Below, piece by piece: positions 43,476-55,092 of a stretch of 64,000 nt of DNA. This DNA comes from Pseudo-nitzschia pungens. Lineage: Eukaryota; Bacillariophyta; Bacillariophyceae; Bacillariales; Bacillariaceae. The stretch covers positions 2,356,001-2,420,000 of the forward strand of contig CM074768.1 of the NCBI GenBank assembly GCA_037355855.1. Reading direction: 5' to 3'. A program made the position numbers and the translations under genes. Numbering within the stretch: the first letter of the stretch is position 1; the number at the start of each line of letters is the position of its first letter. The notes below the pieces were generated by a model. It had not been told where the DNA came from and searched no databases. It was given only the letters and a program-made list of their open reading frames with translations.

Positions 43476-46453
43476 ATGCTTTCGTCGACAGTGTTGCGAA
43501 GAAGTCTCACGTCCTTGGCCGCCAAAAAGGCCACGGCTCCCGGTCTTTCCGTGTCCGCTCTGGACGGGATTGCCCGACGATTCAAGTCCGACGATGCCGG
43601 CGACGTGATCGGAATCGATCTGGGAACGACCAACTCTTGCGTTTCCATCATGGTGCGTGCCTTCCTGCCTGCCTGCCTGCCTGCCTGTGTCCGTTTTCCT
43701 TCTTTTTTGTTGTGCCGTGTCGTGTCGTGCCGTGTCGATTCGATTCGATTCGATTCGATTCGATGTGTGTTGGAAACTAATGGAGACGAAACGAAACGAA
43801 ATTGCAAACGAAATTGCAAACGACAAAGCATTCGGGGAATTGGATCGACGGAAAGATGGAATGCATCCTCCGAAGCGAAGCGAGGCGCACCGCGACACAT
43901 CGAACAGCAGAAAACGAAACGCAATGAAACGGAATGGAAACGGGGCAAGACTGTTGTCGAATCTCTGTCGTTGGATTCTTTCGCCGATTCGCAATGGGAA
44001 GGACTGATGAATGAAATGAATGGATAGACTCGGAACCACCGCAAAGCTGAACAGAAGATCCTTTGCCCGATTGGTCTTGCATTGCAGCCGGTCGGTTGGT
44101 TGGTCGAGTTTCCCTTGATTTCATCTCATGTCATCTCATTGCGATTCGATTCGTCGTGTCGTTGGAGGATGAATTTGGAATCTGGATTTTGGATCCTGCT
44201 ACTAAAATATCCTCGTTCCAGAAAAAGTCGGCGGTCCACTTCCCGGTTGATCCATTCCCATTCGCTGTCGCTGTCGCAACAATTTTGGATGCAGATGGAT
44301 CCATGTAGGCATGCATGTATGCATGCATGAATGAATGATGCTGACTCACCCAACCGATTTTTTCGACTCGTGCTTTTGTCGTCGTTCCGCACCTGCCATC
44401 GATTGGTGGATTGATGATCGACTGATTCATTGATTGATTCATTGATTGATTCATTGATTGATTGACCAACACTTCGTTGCGGTTTTGTTTCTCGTGTATG
44501 CTTTGCGACGATTGGGATTTTGTTTTTGTCGGGAATCACAATCATCCGCTCTTCGACTCATTTGCAACCGCAACGCCACCGCAGGAAGGACGAACCGCCC
44601 GCGTCATCGAAAACTCGGAGGGCGCCCGCACCACCCCCTCCGTCGTCGCCTTTGTGCACGGAGACGGCAGCGAACCCGAGCGCCTTGGTGGGAATGGCCG
44701 CCAAGCGACAGGCCGTCACCAACCCCGAGAACACGATGTACGCCGTCAAGCGTCTCATCGGACGCAGCTACAACGACGCCGAGGTCAAGACCATCCAGGG
44801 ACTGGTCCCCGTACAAGATCGTCAAGAGCGACCACAACGACGACGCCTGGGTGGCCGACACCAAGGGAACCAAGTATTCCCCCAGCCAGATCGGATCCAT
44901 GGTCCTCGGAAAGATGAAGGAGACCGCCGAGGGATTCCTGGGACGGACCGTCAGCAAGGCCGTCGTCACGGTTCCCGCCTATTTCAACGACAGCCAGCGA
45001 CAGGCCACCAAGGACGCCGGAAAGATCGCCGGACTCGACGTCCTCCGAATCATCAACGAACCGACGGCGGCCTCCCTGGCCTACGGAATGGACAAGGCCG
45101 ACGGAAAGACGATCGTCGTCTTTGATCTGGGAGGGGGCACCTTCGATGTCAGCGTCCTGGAGATCCAGGGGGGTGTCTTCGAGGTCAAGGCCACCAACGG
45201 AGACACCATGCTCGGGGGAGAAGATTTCGACGAGGAGCTCCTCTCCCACCTGCTCCGCGAGTTCAAGAAGGACTCCGGGATCGACCTGGCCGGGGACAAC
45301 CTCGCCATGCAACGACTCCGCGAGGCCGCCGAAAAGGCCAAGCGCGAGCTCGACGGACTGGCGCAGACCGACGTCTCCTCTCCCCTTTATCACCGCCGAC
45401 GCCACCGGACCCAAGCACATGAACTCCAAGATCTCGCGGGCACAGTTCGAAAACATGGTCCAGCCGCTGGTGGACCGATCCATCGAGCCCTGCAAGGCCT
45501 GCATGAAGGACGCCGACGTCGACAAGTCCGACATCCACGAGATCATTCTGGTCGGGGGCATGACCCGGATGCCCAAGGTACAGGAGACGGTCGAGCAATT
45601 CTTTGGCAAGAAGCCGTCGCGCGGAGTCAACCCCGACGAGGTCGTGGCCATGGGAGCCGCCATCCAGGGAGGAGTCCTGAAGGGAGACGTCAAGGATATC
45701 TTGTTGCTGGACGTGACCCCCCTGTCGCTCGGCATCGAAACGCTCGGCGGGGTCATGACCAAGCTCATCCCCCGGAACACCACCATCCCCACCAAGAAGC
45801 AGCAAACCTTTAGCACCGCCGCGGACAACCAACCGCAGGTGCAGATCAAGGTCATGCAGGGAGAGCGAGAGATGGCCGCCGACAACAAGAGCCTGGGAGA
45901 ATTCGATCTGGTCGGGATCCCCCCGGCCCCGCGAGGGGTCCCCCAGATCGAGGTCTCCTTCGACATCGACGCCGACGGCATCCTGAACGTTTCCGCCAAG
46001 GACAAGGGCACCGGAAAGGAGCAAAACATTGTCATCAAATCCTCCGGGGGACTCTCGGAGGAAGACATCGAGAAGATGGTCCGGGACGCCGAATCGAACG
46101 CCGAGAGCGACGCCAAGAAACGCCAGCTGATCGAATCCAAGAACGAGATCGACTCGTTGATCTACTCGACCGAGAAGTCCGTGGCGGACAACGGCGACAA
46201 ACTAGACGCCGAAACCAAGGCGGAGGTCGAAAAGGCCATTGCCGAGGCGAAGGAAGTCAAGGATGGGGAAGATCTCGATTTGATCAACAGCAAGAAGGAA
46301 GCCCTGAACCAGGCCTCGATGAAGATTGGACAGGCCATGTATGCTTCTAAGGGAGACGATGCGGGTGAGGAAACCAAGAAGGAGGACGAGACCACCCAAG
46401 AGGCCGAATTCACGGAAAAGAAAGACGAAAAGAAGGACGACGACAAGAAGTAG
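43476..46453 (+). CDS. mtHsp70: Mitochondrial Hsp70 (DnaK type), with three +1 frame breaks
   Basis: Exon 1 (43476-43652) encodes a basic mitochondrial presequence ([18 protein letters not shown]) then [17 protein letters not shown], the first phosphate-binding loop. Exon 2 starts at 44585 ([10 protein letters not shown]). Conserved blocks follow: [79 protein letters not shown] and the peptide-binding and lid domains. It ends in a Lys/Asp/Glu tail without EEVD. The chaperone imports and folds matrix proteins using ATP. The conserved sequence changes frame at 44684-44687 (before VGMAAK), 44808-44811 (before YKIVKSD) and 45376-45379 (before LPFITAD). Each time one base must be skipped. With three bases dropped the product is 680 residues, normal for the family. 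As written, translation would terminate early. Explanations are assembly insertions, a pseudogene allele, or recoding. Confidence 0.9.
43653..44584 (+). other. Intron of the mitochondrial Hsp70 gene (932 nt)
   Basis: GTGCGT donor after ATC ATG and CACCGCAG acceptor before GAA GGA CGA. Phase 0 joins SIM to EGRTA exactly as in Hsp70. The intron is packed with CTGC, CGATT, AACGAAA and TGATTGATTCAT repeats. It is the longest intron in the window. Confidence 0.9.
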
Positions 46454-49400
46454 TAGTAATACCGAAACAGGATAACCATGCGTAGTTCTTAGTAAAAAAA
46501 GCGAAAAAACGAGACACAATCTCTTCCCCTGTACTGCATAACCAAAAATCGATCTCGAATGAACCAACCGTTCATAACTCATTATTAGCAAAGCATTGCG
46601 ATTAACAAGTACGACGCAAGAGGTAAAACCCATTAGTTTCTGCAGGTGTGTCCTTGTGCGGATAGTCATCCTCGATCGAAAGAAAGATTGTTCTATTCGG
46701 ACGACGAATCCCAGGTATGATGCTCTCTCTTATCACTTGTATGATGCCGGGCGGGCGTTCGAAAACAAGCGATGTACTTCGTATTGTGCAGCGATTGCGC
46801 AAGTTCGACGCAAAGTTGTTCAATGCAGTTGTGGAGACCAAGACCAGGTTTCAACTGCAATCACTCTGAAAAAATGATGATGAATTACTATAGGACAGGA
46901 TACAGGAGACTCAATGCATTGTATAGCTTACGTGCGCCGTAAAACTACGCACAAGCATGCTTTCCTCGTCACCGCAATCATCAACGCAGCAGGATGAAAG
47001 AACAAAGATCTCCTACTAGTACATTATCAGACTGTACCCGAAGATTCGACTTCTCTTTTTGTGTGACATCAGTAATTTGATCCTGATTCAGCTTCATACT
47101 ACGCTCCTTCCATCTACAGATAAGCGGCTTCACTTCTGATAGTACATGTTTGGACTACTACTAGTACTAGTGTGAGCACCATGGGAAGGAAGGAACATCA
47201 TGACACGACAGCCACCAGCATGTTGTCTCTGTTGTGATCTTTACGTTATAGATCCTATAGTTCCTACAATCCCGTGGTGAAGAGCACTGCGCAGTTGCAA
47301 AAATATCATGGGAAACGAAGGATGCACCACAAACATTGGGAACAAAAAAGTTAAAAGATAATCTATTGACAAGGCACACAAGAGGAGTACTATGCAGAAA
47401 CTCAGACACGGAAAAAATGAAAATAATAATGAAGACATCTGAATTGCTGAAAATACTGACGGGCATTAACTTGTATGAATGCTTTACTACTGTATCATTC
47501 AAAGAGCAGTTTGCTTTCATTCGTAGTGGTGGTACAGCAATAGTATGGATTAGCTTAGCCCACCAAGACATGAAACTCAACAACAGTAGTAGTACTTGTT
47601 GTGCTGGCAACGTAGCCCACTTTGTTACATGTCTCAGGGCTCCAGTCAATTCAACACTGAAAATTCTCCCTATTTGGATCATCTATTATTGTAATATCTC
47701 AGTAATCAGCATACCAGTATTGTCGCTTTAGGGCAGGTCATTTGATTTCCTACTAGATATTTTTCAGGTGTAAGCGTTGGATGCTCTTCCATCTTGCTAG
47801 CATACTACAGAAAATCTACAACAACTAGTAGTAGTACTACTACTACTACTAGTACTAGTAGTTCTAATACTACTACTACTACTAATAGTAGTATCTTGAT
47901 GGGATTCTTCGTTTGGCCTGAATGACTTTGCAATAGATGTTGCTACACCGTGGGCGATAACCTTACCCTCAGCTAAACGCTCAGCCGGCATTTCATGGAG
48001 TCGCTGCTGCTTCACATCTTCTTCATCTACTACGTACAGTAACCTTAAGGTTACCGTATGATTTATTCCCATTCGATGTTTTCTTCATGATATTGAAAAG
48101 GTTAGTACCGTAAGGTTTACTGTACGGTAGTAACCTTACCCCATCCTTTCGTTAGCCATTGGCGATCATCATAGAATAACATCAATCAATCTTCTTTGGT
48201 AGAACATGGTTCAACAGCCCCCAGCAGGTTATGAGCATAACCTTAGTCATAGAAGTACGAGGACAGGTAATGTGCATTTTGCGCAACGAAGGTTTTGTTT
48301 CCGTGAATCAATCAAAATGCAGCAGGCATCGTTCTTCTTCGCACCCACTTGCATCAGTTGTAATCGATATGACGCGTTTTCGCTCATGAGCGAATCGAAT
48401 CGACATGATAGATTCTATTACACAATTGTAGAAAAGGACCTACAGATTTCCGGTATTAGTTCCTATATTTCAATTCTGGGAATACCGTTTTGGGATTAAT
48501 AATTATAATTGAATATAGAGACTACACAGTCTAGTCTATGAAGTAAAACGTGTTGACGTACTGTCACAAAAAATGTATCAGTTCGTACTATTGATACGGT
48601 AACCTTATGAGGATATTTCTCACCTTACCATCTGTAACCAAGTTCTTTGCTATCTTGGCAGCTGCTCGTTATACGTTGTGCTGTCTACTGCACGACTCGG
48701 TCATTTCCCATAAAGAAACTCTGGTACTAATTTTCTACACAAATTCATGTACAAATTAGGCTTCAACTCCTCCTGACCATGGTGATTGACTTGGAAGCAG
48801 TTGCAATAGACTTGAAGCCATCCCACCTATGTCCATCCAACCATTGTGTCAAGAGTTGGTTTATCTGGTGTTATCAAGTCAAGATTGGTTGAGTACCGTA
48901 GGAGCCAAAATGTAATTTTGAACAGTATCATGTAGTACTGGAGAGATTTCGCAACGAGTTGCCTAGGAGCTGCTCTGTAGAGCCGTGTAGAAAAATCTAC
49001 TACCAGACGAAGGTCAAAATGCCCTAAACTCGAGAGTAAAGGACATTAGAGTCGTGGAGGGGACAGCTGATAAGAATTACGTGGTAACTTACCTTCCTTA
49101 CAAGAAATTACATACCGTACCGCATGTATAAGGTTACCGTACTCAACCACACATGCATTTATGGGATTGGTTGTCTTGAGATCAGCGACAGAATCGTTGG
49201 GCCTCAAGGAGCGACTCAATAATTAAAATGTTCAGATTTCTATTGGTAGTATTTTGAACGATGTAGCCATGTAGAGAAAAATCCAAAACGAACGAAAAAG
49301 AATATGTGCGTTGGATTTGGGAAACACAGTTATCCTGGTCAATAGTACGCACTTTGGTCTACGCAAGCGATCGTCCACGACTACCACAATCGTCATTTCT

Positions 49401-50303
49401 CATCGATGCGGAACCATCCAATGGAACACTAAATTCTCCATTTTCAAATCCCTAAGCAATTGAAGAACGTCGAATATATTAAATGAACTAAATTCTCCCA
49501 TTCATCCGGCGAGATAAGGAGATCATTGATTCTTTTCGACTTTCATCGAAAGGTCGGCGCAATATGTAATTACTTCGGTGATTCAACTTGTGAGATGATC
49601 TCATGACCGAACGAGGATTCCGAGTCGATAAAAGTGAAATAAGTAGTGAAAAGAGCTGTTAAGCAAATTCTAGTTCTCGCATAAACTAATTCTGATATAA
49701 ATCTTAATAGCAGAAACTATACAAGTGAAATACGTATGAAAGACACTACAGATCGGGTCTGAGAAAAGAAGAACATAATTGGACGATTTGAACCATGCAC
49801 GAAACTGCCAGATGGTGCAAAAAGTGAAGTGCAGTACAATGAAGTTTGCTGAGAAAAATGCGTCATTCTGACAAAAATTGTTTTCACGAACGTGCACTAC
49901 TGGTTTCACCATATGGCATTGCCCATGTTTGATTTTTGATACAATAAATGGAAAAACTATTTTCTGCACTAAATTCCTCAATTTTGAAATGTCATTTGTA
50001 CGTGATTACTTCGTGAATTTTGTACCAAAAAGATAAGACGAGAATGCACGAGAAAAAAAAAAGAAGTTCTCTTGTTTCCTTTCATCATGGGAAACACGTA
50101 AAGACCAAGAAACTCAAGGATTCTTCCTTTTTGTCAATCAGTCGCGATACTCGAACATAATTTTACCAAACTAATCTCCCAAACTGGTAACCGTACGTGT
50201 TTTTCTTCTCTGCAACAAGAACGCTGAGCAACCAAAAAGAAGCGGCAGCAAAAGCGAACTGACCATTCTTCCTCCTCTTTCTTTGTGTTCATCAGTCTCT
50301 GAT
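46454..50303. other. Long AT-rich intergenic region
   Basis: TAGTAGTAC clusters at ~47820-47890, word texture at ~48020-48160 and 48580-49140, and a lone foldback-element end at ~49060-49080. The stretch 49180-50300 is plain AT-rich DNA. Frames such as 47167-47682 (minus) and 47336-47731 (plus) overlap each other and have no recognisable domains. Confidence 0.55.
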
Positions 50304-50432
50304 ATGCTTCAGACGTCTAGCAACGGCAACGAAAGCAACTGTACCAGTGACATTAACAATAGCAATTACAGCATGGCCCCCCAAGTCCTAACAATGCAGC
50401 CGATTTCTACCTTGCAACAACAACCAAATTAG
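50304..50432 (+). other. 42-codon frame directly upstream of the HSF gene: uORF or true N-terminus
   Basis: ATG 50304 to TAG 50430-50432 reads MLQTSSNGNESNCTSDINNS and ends in a Gln run. Its Asn/Gln/Ser composition matches the HSF protein that starts five bases later in the +1 frame. The HSF frame is open backwards through the CAACAACAAC run (NNQISSMQW), so skipping one base would fuse the two. Otherwise this is an upstream ORF ending just before the main start. Confidence 0.4.
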
Positions 50433-50436
50433 TTCT

Positions 50437-52407
50437 ATGCAATGGACAGAACCTCAGCATCAACCACATCAGGTGCGAATAGCTACACCTACTGGTGGCC
50501 TTTCAATGGGATCCTCATCGGCTTCTTCCTCTTCCAAGAGTTCCTCGTCCTCTTCGAGTCCGAAGCCCAATCTTTCTCAATCTACCATCCAAGGCAGCGG
50601 AAAGCCGAATGCGTTTCGCGCAGGCAAACGGGCCAGCGGGGACGGCCCGACACCGGAGGTTGCACAACAGCTGCGATTCCCTTGGAAACTCCACCTGTTG
50701 CTGGAACGATGCGAGTACGAACACGAGCAAAGGGCGGCGGCTGCCGCTGCGGAAGGAAAGACTCTTTCCTTCCAGGACATGCCCATCTCGTGGCTTCCCT
50801 GCGGTAAGGCATTCAAGGTTCACGACAAGGAGCGATTCGTCAAGGAAATCATGCCCTCCTTTTTCGGAACGCAATCCTTCAAGACGTTTCAGAGAAATCT
50901 GAATCTATGGTACGTTTTTGCTCTTTTTGCTGTTTTCGTTTGTACCTTGCATGCCTTGTAGCTTGTCGTTTGTGAATTGGATCGCGACATCAAATGTCTC
51001 TCTGACACCGAGTTGTGCTACCGTACACTACTATTAATTTGGTTTCACAGGGGCTTCACTCGGGTTTCAAAGGGACCACAAAAGGATGTATGCTCCCATC
51101 CACTCTTCCTAAAGGGGTTTCCAGCGGTTTGCCAGAGCATGAAGCGCATTGTCCTCAAGGGCACTGGCCGCGGAAACCGTGCACCTCTCGGTGGTGTCGA
51201 TGTCTCCAGCGTTCAGGCCGTTGTGGCTGCCGCCGCCATGCAACAAGCCCAACAGCAGCAAGTGGGCAGTGCCGCCGTTCTGACGGGGATCAACCAGATT
51301 CCACAGCACATCCAGGCCCAGCAAATACTTCAGCAGCAGCAAATCCAGAGCCAGCACAATACATCCACGGTCGACTCTTCTAACGGTAGCAACGGTATTC
51401 ACCACAGCCACAGCCACAGTCCCAAGCTTCAACCACAGATCCAGATGGCGTCGGCCCAAACCCAGCAACAACAGCAACAGCAACAGTTTGTGATCGAAGA
51501 CGGAACCATTAATGTCGCTCCCGCCGCTCCGCAACAGAAACTCGTGATCCTGCCCTCTGCTGCCCCCATGTCGAACTCAGCCACCACCACCGTCTTGTGG
51601 CCTAACGCGAGCAACAATATGTTGCAACAACCCCAACAGCAACTCAATGCAAACCAACTTGATCCCAACGCCAACCTGCAAAACAGTCTCCAGCAGTTGA
51701 ATGCCATCATCCAACAATTGAATGGGAACAACACGATCACATCCGTTGCTGTGAATCCGAACGCCGTGAACGCCCAACAGCAACAAGCACAAATGCCGGT
51801 GATGCAACAACAGCAATACCAAACCCAACAGCAGGTTGCGGTCCAGGCACCGATCTCAACGCAGGCTCCTTCCCCCGGCAACGGCATGATGAACTCGAAC
51901 ACAGTTGTGGCGCCCTCCCCCATGGGCACGCAGGACTTGATTGCCTTGCTGTTGCAACGGAATCTTCAACAGCAAGCACAGGTTCAGCAGCAACAACAGC
52001 CCCAGCAGCAACCGCAAGCTCTCCAGACGCAGGCTGTCCAAACGCAGGCTGTCCAAACGCAGGCTCAGCAGCAACAACAGGTTCAGTTACAGTTTCCAAC
52101 CTCTCTCTTTCCCACCGGGTCGTTCCTCCAGCAACCCCAACAACAGCCCCAACAACAACAGCTGCTCGTGAACGGTAACAACCTCAACCAGCTTGTCGCC
52201 ACCAACGGAACGAATTACCTCCAGCAAACGCAACAGGGAACGACTCTCACGAACACGACGAACAACAACTTGTACCAGCAGCAGACAACAGCCCCTGCAC
52301 CCTCTGTCAACCCGAACATCAACAACGGCGGCAGCGATCTCCAGCAGAACCAGTTGCTGCAGCTCCTTTTGCAACAGAATGCCTTGTCGGCACACTCCTC
52401 TGCATAA
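50437..52407 (+). CDS. Heat shock factor-type transcription factor
   Basis: Exons 50437-50909 and 51051-52407 encode 609 residues. A Ser-rich N-terminus precedes the HSF DNA-binding domain (~77-195): FPWKLHLLLERCEYEHEQ, ISWLPCGKAFKVHDKERFVK, IMPSFFGTQSFKTFQRNLNL, then after the intron WGFTRVSKGPQKDVCSHPLF and CQSMKRIVLKG. The recognition helix region (SFKTFQRNLNLWGF) is clear. The intron falls in the Trp codon after LNL, inside the domain. The remaining ~400 residues are very rich in Gln and Asn with scattered hydrophobic residues, typical of an activation or prion-like domain. No clear heptad-repeat trimerisation region is seen. HSF families are greatly expanded in diatoms (family knowledge), so this need not be the heat-response regulator. 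It acts in the nucleus. Confidence 0.92.
50910..51050 (+). other. Intron of the HSF gene (141 nt)
   Basis: GTACGT donor and GGTTTCACAG acceptor, splitting the Trp codon TG|G of the conserved LNLWGF. The position inside the DNA-binding domain makes the join certain. Confidence 0.95.
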
Positions 52408-53261
52408 GCAAGATCTCCTCTGAGAAAACTTTTCAAGCATTTGTCATTCACGATGAGAGCGGAACCAAAAGTAAACCAATCAGATCCTCTGTCAAGCGCA
52501 TCGAGCAAAAGGCTTGCCGACTCGGCAAACCTTCATCAGCGCCCGGATCGCCCATGCAGTATATTTGAACAACACAGACGACAGAGATTCCAGACATGTA
52601 CTTTTCCTGGAATCTACCTGTGATTGTACCCAAGCCGATCGCAACACTGCCCGGCCAATCAATACTGACAAACGCGTGTGGACAACAACCTACGTCGCCG
52701 CTCCCGAAACGGAATGGGACGTACGAGCTATATGGGACACGATAAAGCCTGCCGTACCCGAAACAATTCTTGGAGTAGCTCCACTATATCTCGATCTCCT
52801 GATGACTATTTCTGTTTATAAAACACGAAAATTGCAAAAACAAATCCTTTGCATATCAATCTCTTTTGCATTTTCCACGCCATCACACGCACTCGTCACC
52901 CTTTTAATATCAACACTATCTTGCACAAAACATTCTCAACAAATTTTCATTCACTATCACTAATATAATTAAAAGCAAAAAGATTTTCCCAAGTTTTCAA
53001 CAAACGACGTCTTCTACAATTCATGGTTACTAGTGTTTGTTTCCATAGTTGAGGGTACCCGTTCGTTAACACACTTATTTTAGGTTAGGTCTAATCCACA
53101 CTTTTTACCCACACTTTTAAACTACCGTACCCCAGTAACCTTACATGCGTTACCCATGTTCTTCTTCTCCAGCAATCCAATCACCGAAACACTTGAACCT
53201 CGACCGCACCACTCTTAACACTGTTGGGGTTGGGGTTGTTGTTGTTGTTGTTGTTGTTGTT

Positions 53262-53390
53262 GGGGTTGGGATTGGGATTGGGATTGTTGGGTTGTTATTG
53301 GTAGTTTGCGTGGGTAGGAGTGTAAGTATTAGTAGCAAAGTTAAAAAAGTGTATATTCGCACTTTTCAAAAGTGTGGTTTCGACCCATGT
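53262..53390 (+). repeat. Dispersed repeat, copy 2
   Basis: Same head-to-tail order of blocks as 42474-42608, ending in the identical TGGTTTCGACCCATGT. It is preceded by a (GTT)n/GGGGTT run from ~53223. Confidence 0.8.
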
Positions 53391-53477
53391 CCTAGTTGAG
53401 CCTTCATTTGTTCCATCGCAGAAGTAAGGTTACCGTGTTCTACAAAACTCTTTCATGGATCGTAGAACAGCGATGGG

Positions 53478-53597
53478 GTGACTCATATACCGTACTTCTA
53501 CCACTACTTCTGTGCTTACCGAATGCCGTTCCGAAGTATGGGGTGAACCATGTTATACTTCTACTACTTCTATAGTTACCGAATGCCGTTCCGAAGA
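53478..53597. repeat. Two-copy ~61-bp tandem duplication
   Basis: Both copies contain TACTTCTAC...TACTTCT followed by TTACCGAATGCCGTTCCGAA. The second copy differs at several bases. Confidence 0.75.
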
Positions 53598-54407
53598 TAA
53601 ATTGATCGCACGGCGCGACAACCTTGCTTTAGTGCACCAGTGGCCTCGCAGCCGAATGTTGACCCTTCCATTCTTTCCACCACACTGGAACACTCCTGGC
53701 AAAACAAGAATACACAGGAGAAGAACGCGATGATGCAAAAATCGGTTTCACGCACCACTCCGACGGATATGATCCTCCATTCGAACCGGAACCGTACAGC
53801 AGTTACATCACACCTTGCAATAAAGAATGCTGATGCAGAGGGGTTGATGCGTAAGTTACCACCAAGACGCTGTGCATGGATAGCTAGTTGGGTCTTCGGA
53901 AAAAGTAGCTATTCTGATGACATATTAATTGTACTGCTATTGAGAACGTGTAGTAGCTAAGTTTTAGTAGTAGTAATCTTAGTGCTCCCCTATCGTTCGT
54001 CAGATTTACTGCACACCATCACCATCCCTTTCCCGACGTCTGAGTAAGTTACGAGGAGGAGTGAAAGTAAGGTTATTCGTTGTGGCAGTGACAGAAGCAC
54101 TGTAGTACGTAACCTTACCGGTAATTTCATATTTTGCGAAGTTGGGTTATTATTATTTCAGTCCGACCAGCATACGGTACCGTACGGTACTGTACCAGGC
54201 ACCAGGTAAGGTTAAGATTACCATAACTTAACTCCGAGTCTCGCCAGGAATAGGTCCTAAGTAAAGTCGTAATAAAGTAATTACTGTTATTGCTGTGGAT
54301 GCTCGAACATCAGCTGTTCCTTTTCCATTCGAAGTTTGAGTGTGAACGAGTGGCTCGGGGTCCGGTGCTCACGGATTGTGTTGGACGGGTTGACCGGCAA
54401 AAAGAGT

Positions 54408-54492
54408 CTCGCAAACCGGAATCGAACCAGTGACCGATGGATGTCAGTTTCCTCTCTACAGTCCACCGCTCTGCCAACTGAGCTATTGCGAG
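54408..54492 (-). tRNA. tRNA-Tyr (anticodon GUA) with a 13-nt intron
   Basis: The acceptor arms CTCGCAA and TTGCGAG pair perfectly (54492-54486 with 54414-54408). The D arm is GCTC-AGTTGGCA-GAGC. The anticodon loop CTGTAGA has GTA at 54459-54457 and is interrupted after the base 3' of the anticodon by about 13 bases, the canonical tRNA intron site. Stem GTGGA/TCCAT and T arm ACTGG-TTCGATT-CCGGT complete the cloverleaf. Eukaryotic tRNA-Tyr genes usually carry such an intron. Confidence 0.95.
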
Positions 54493-55092
54493 TTATACTT
54501 CGCCATAGGAAATTGAATATGATAAATCGGTAGGACTGCAGATCACATCGGACTATAAGTTGTCTTTTGTTACTCTACGTAAACCTTAGTCCGTTCTTCA
54601 CATCACGGCTTCTCACTCTTTTCAAGCCCGGATCAATTCTTGTTTTTTGTGTTTCAGAATCCTATGCATCGATACAGTATGGCATAACTTGAGCGTTGGG
54701 AACACGATCGATGATTGATTCATTCGCACAGATTGTGAAATGATAATGACAACGAATGTCAGTACTAAGGTAGCTTTCTATAATCATTAGTGTGTGCATT
54801 GCTATATTATGTTGCCCCATGGTGAGGCCTACTACGGATTCTGCTCGGATTCCGGAGACAAACGGTTGCTCTGGTTGGTCAGTGGTCCGAAGAGGTAGTG
54901 GTTGGATGACCAACGTTGGTCTTTCTTTTGGGCTCGATGGATCGATCGATCAATCGCTAGCGGTAATTTGGTGTCACATTGGATCGCATCACATCGCAGC
55001 ACGGACAATGACGGATCATCATTGATATAATCATTGATATCATCGTCATCGTGGTCGTCGTAATCGTCATCGTCATCCATCATCTGTCATCA
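54493..55092. other. Intergenic; no gene seen
   Basis: Flank of the tRNA and 3' flank of the plastid gene. GATCGATCGATC and ATCGTCATCGTC simple repeats are at 54938-54952 and 55020-55085. Confidence 0.55.

Larger units (their letters stand above)
52408..54407. other. Intergenic with dispersed repeat and short tandem duplication
   Basis: 52514-52963 has a 149-codon frame without recognisable features. A G-rich run and dispersed repeat copy 2 lie at 53217-53390, and a duplicated ~61-bp unit at ~53478-53597. Word texture is present at 53410-53470 and 54040-54260. Confidence 0.5.

Noticed and set aside
44684..45379. Small introns explaining the Hsp70 frame breaks
   Set aside because: Conserved protein sequence is continuous across each break with only one base to remove, so no intron-sized segment is available.
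53217..53290. Telomere-like G-rich run (GGGGTT, GGGATT)
   Set aside because: Short, irregular and internal, and it forms the head of a dispersed repeat. No long TTAGGG array.
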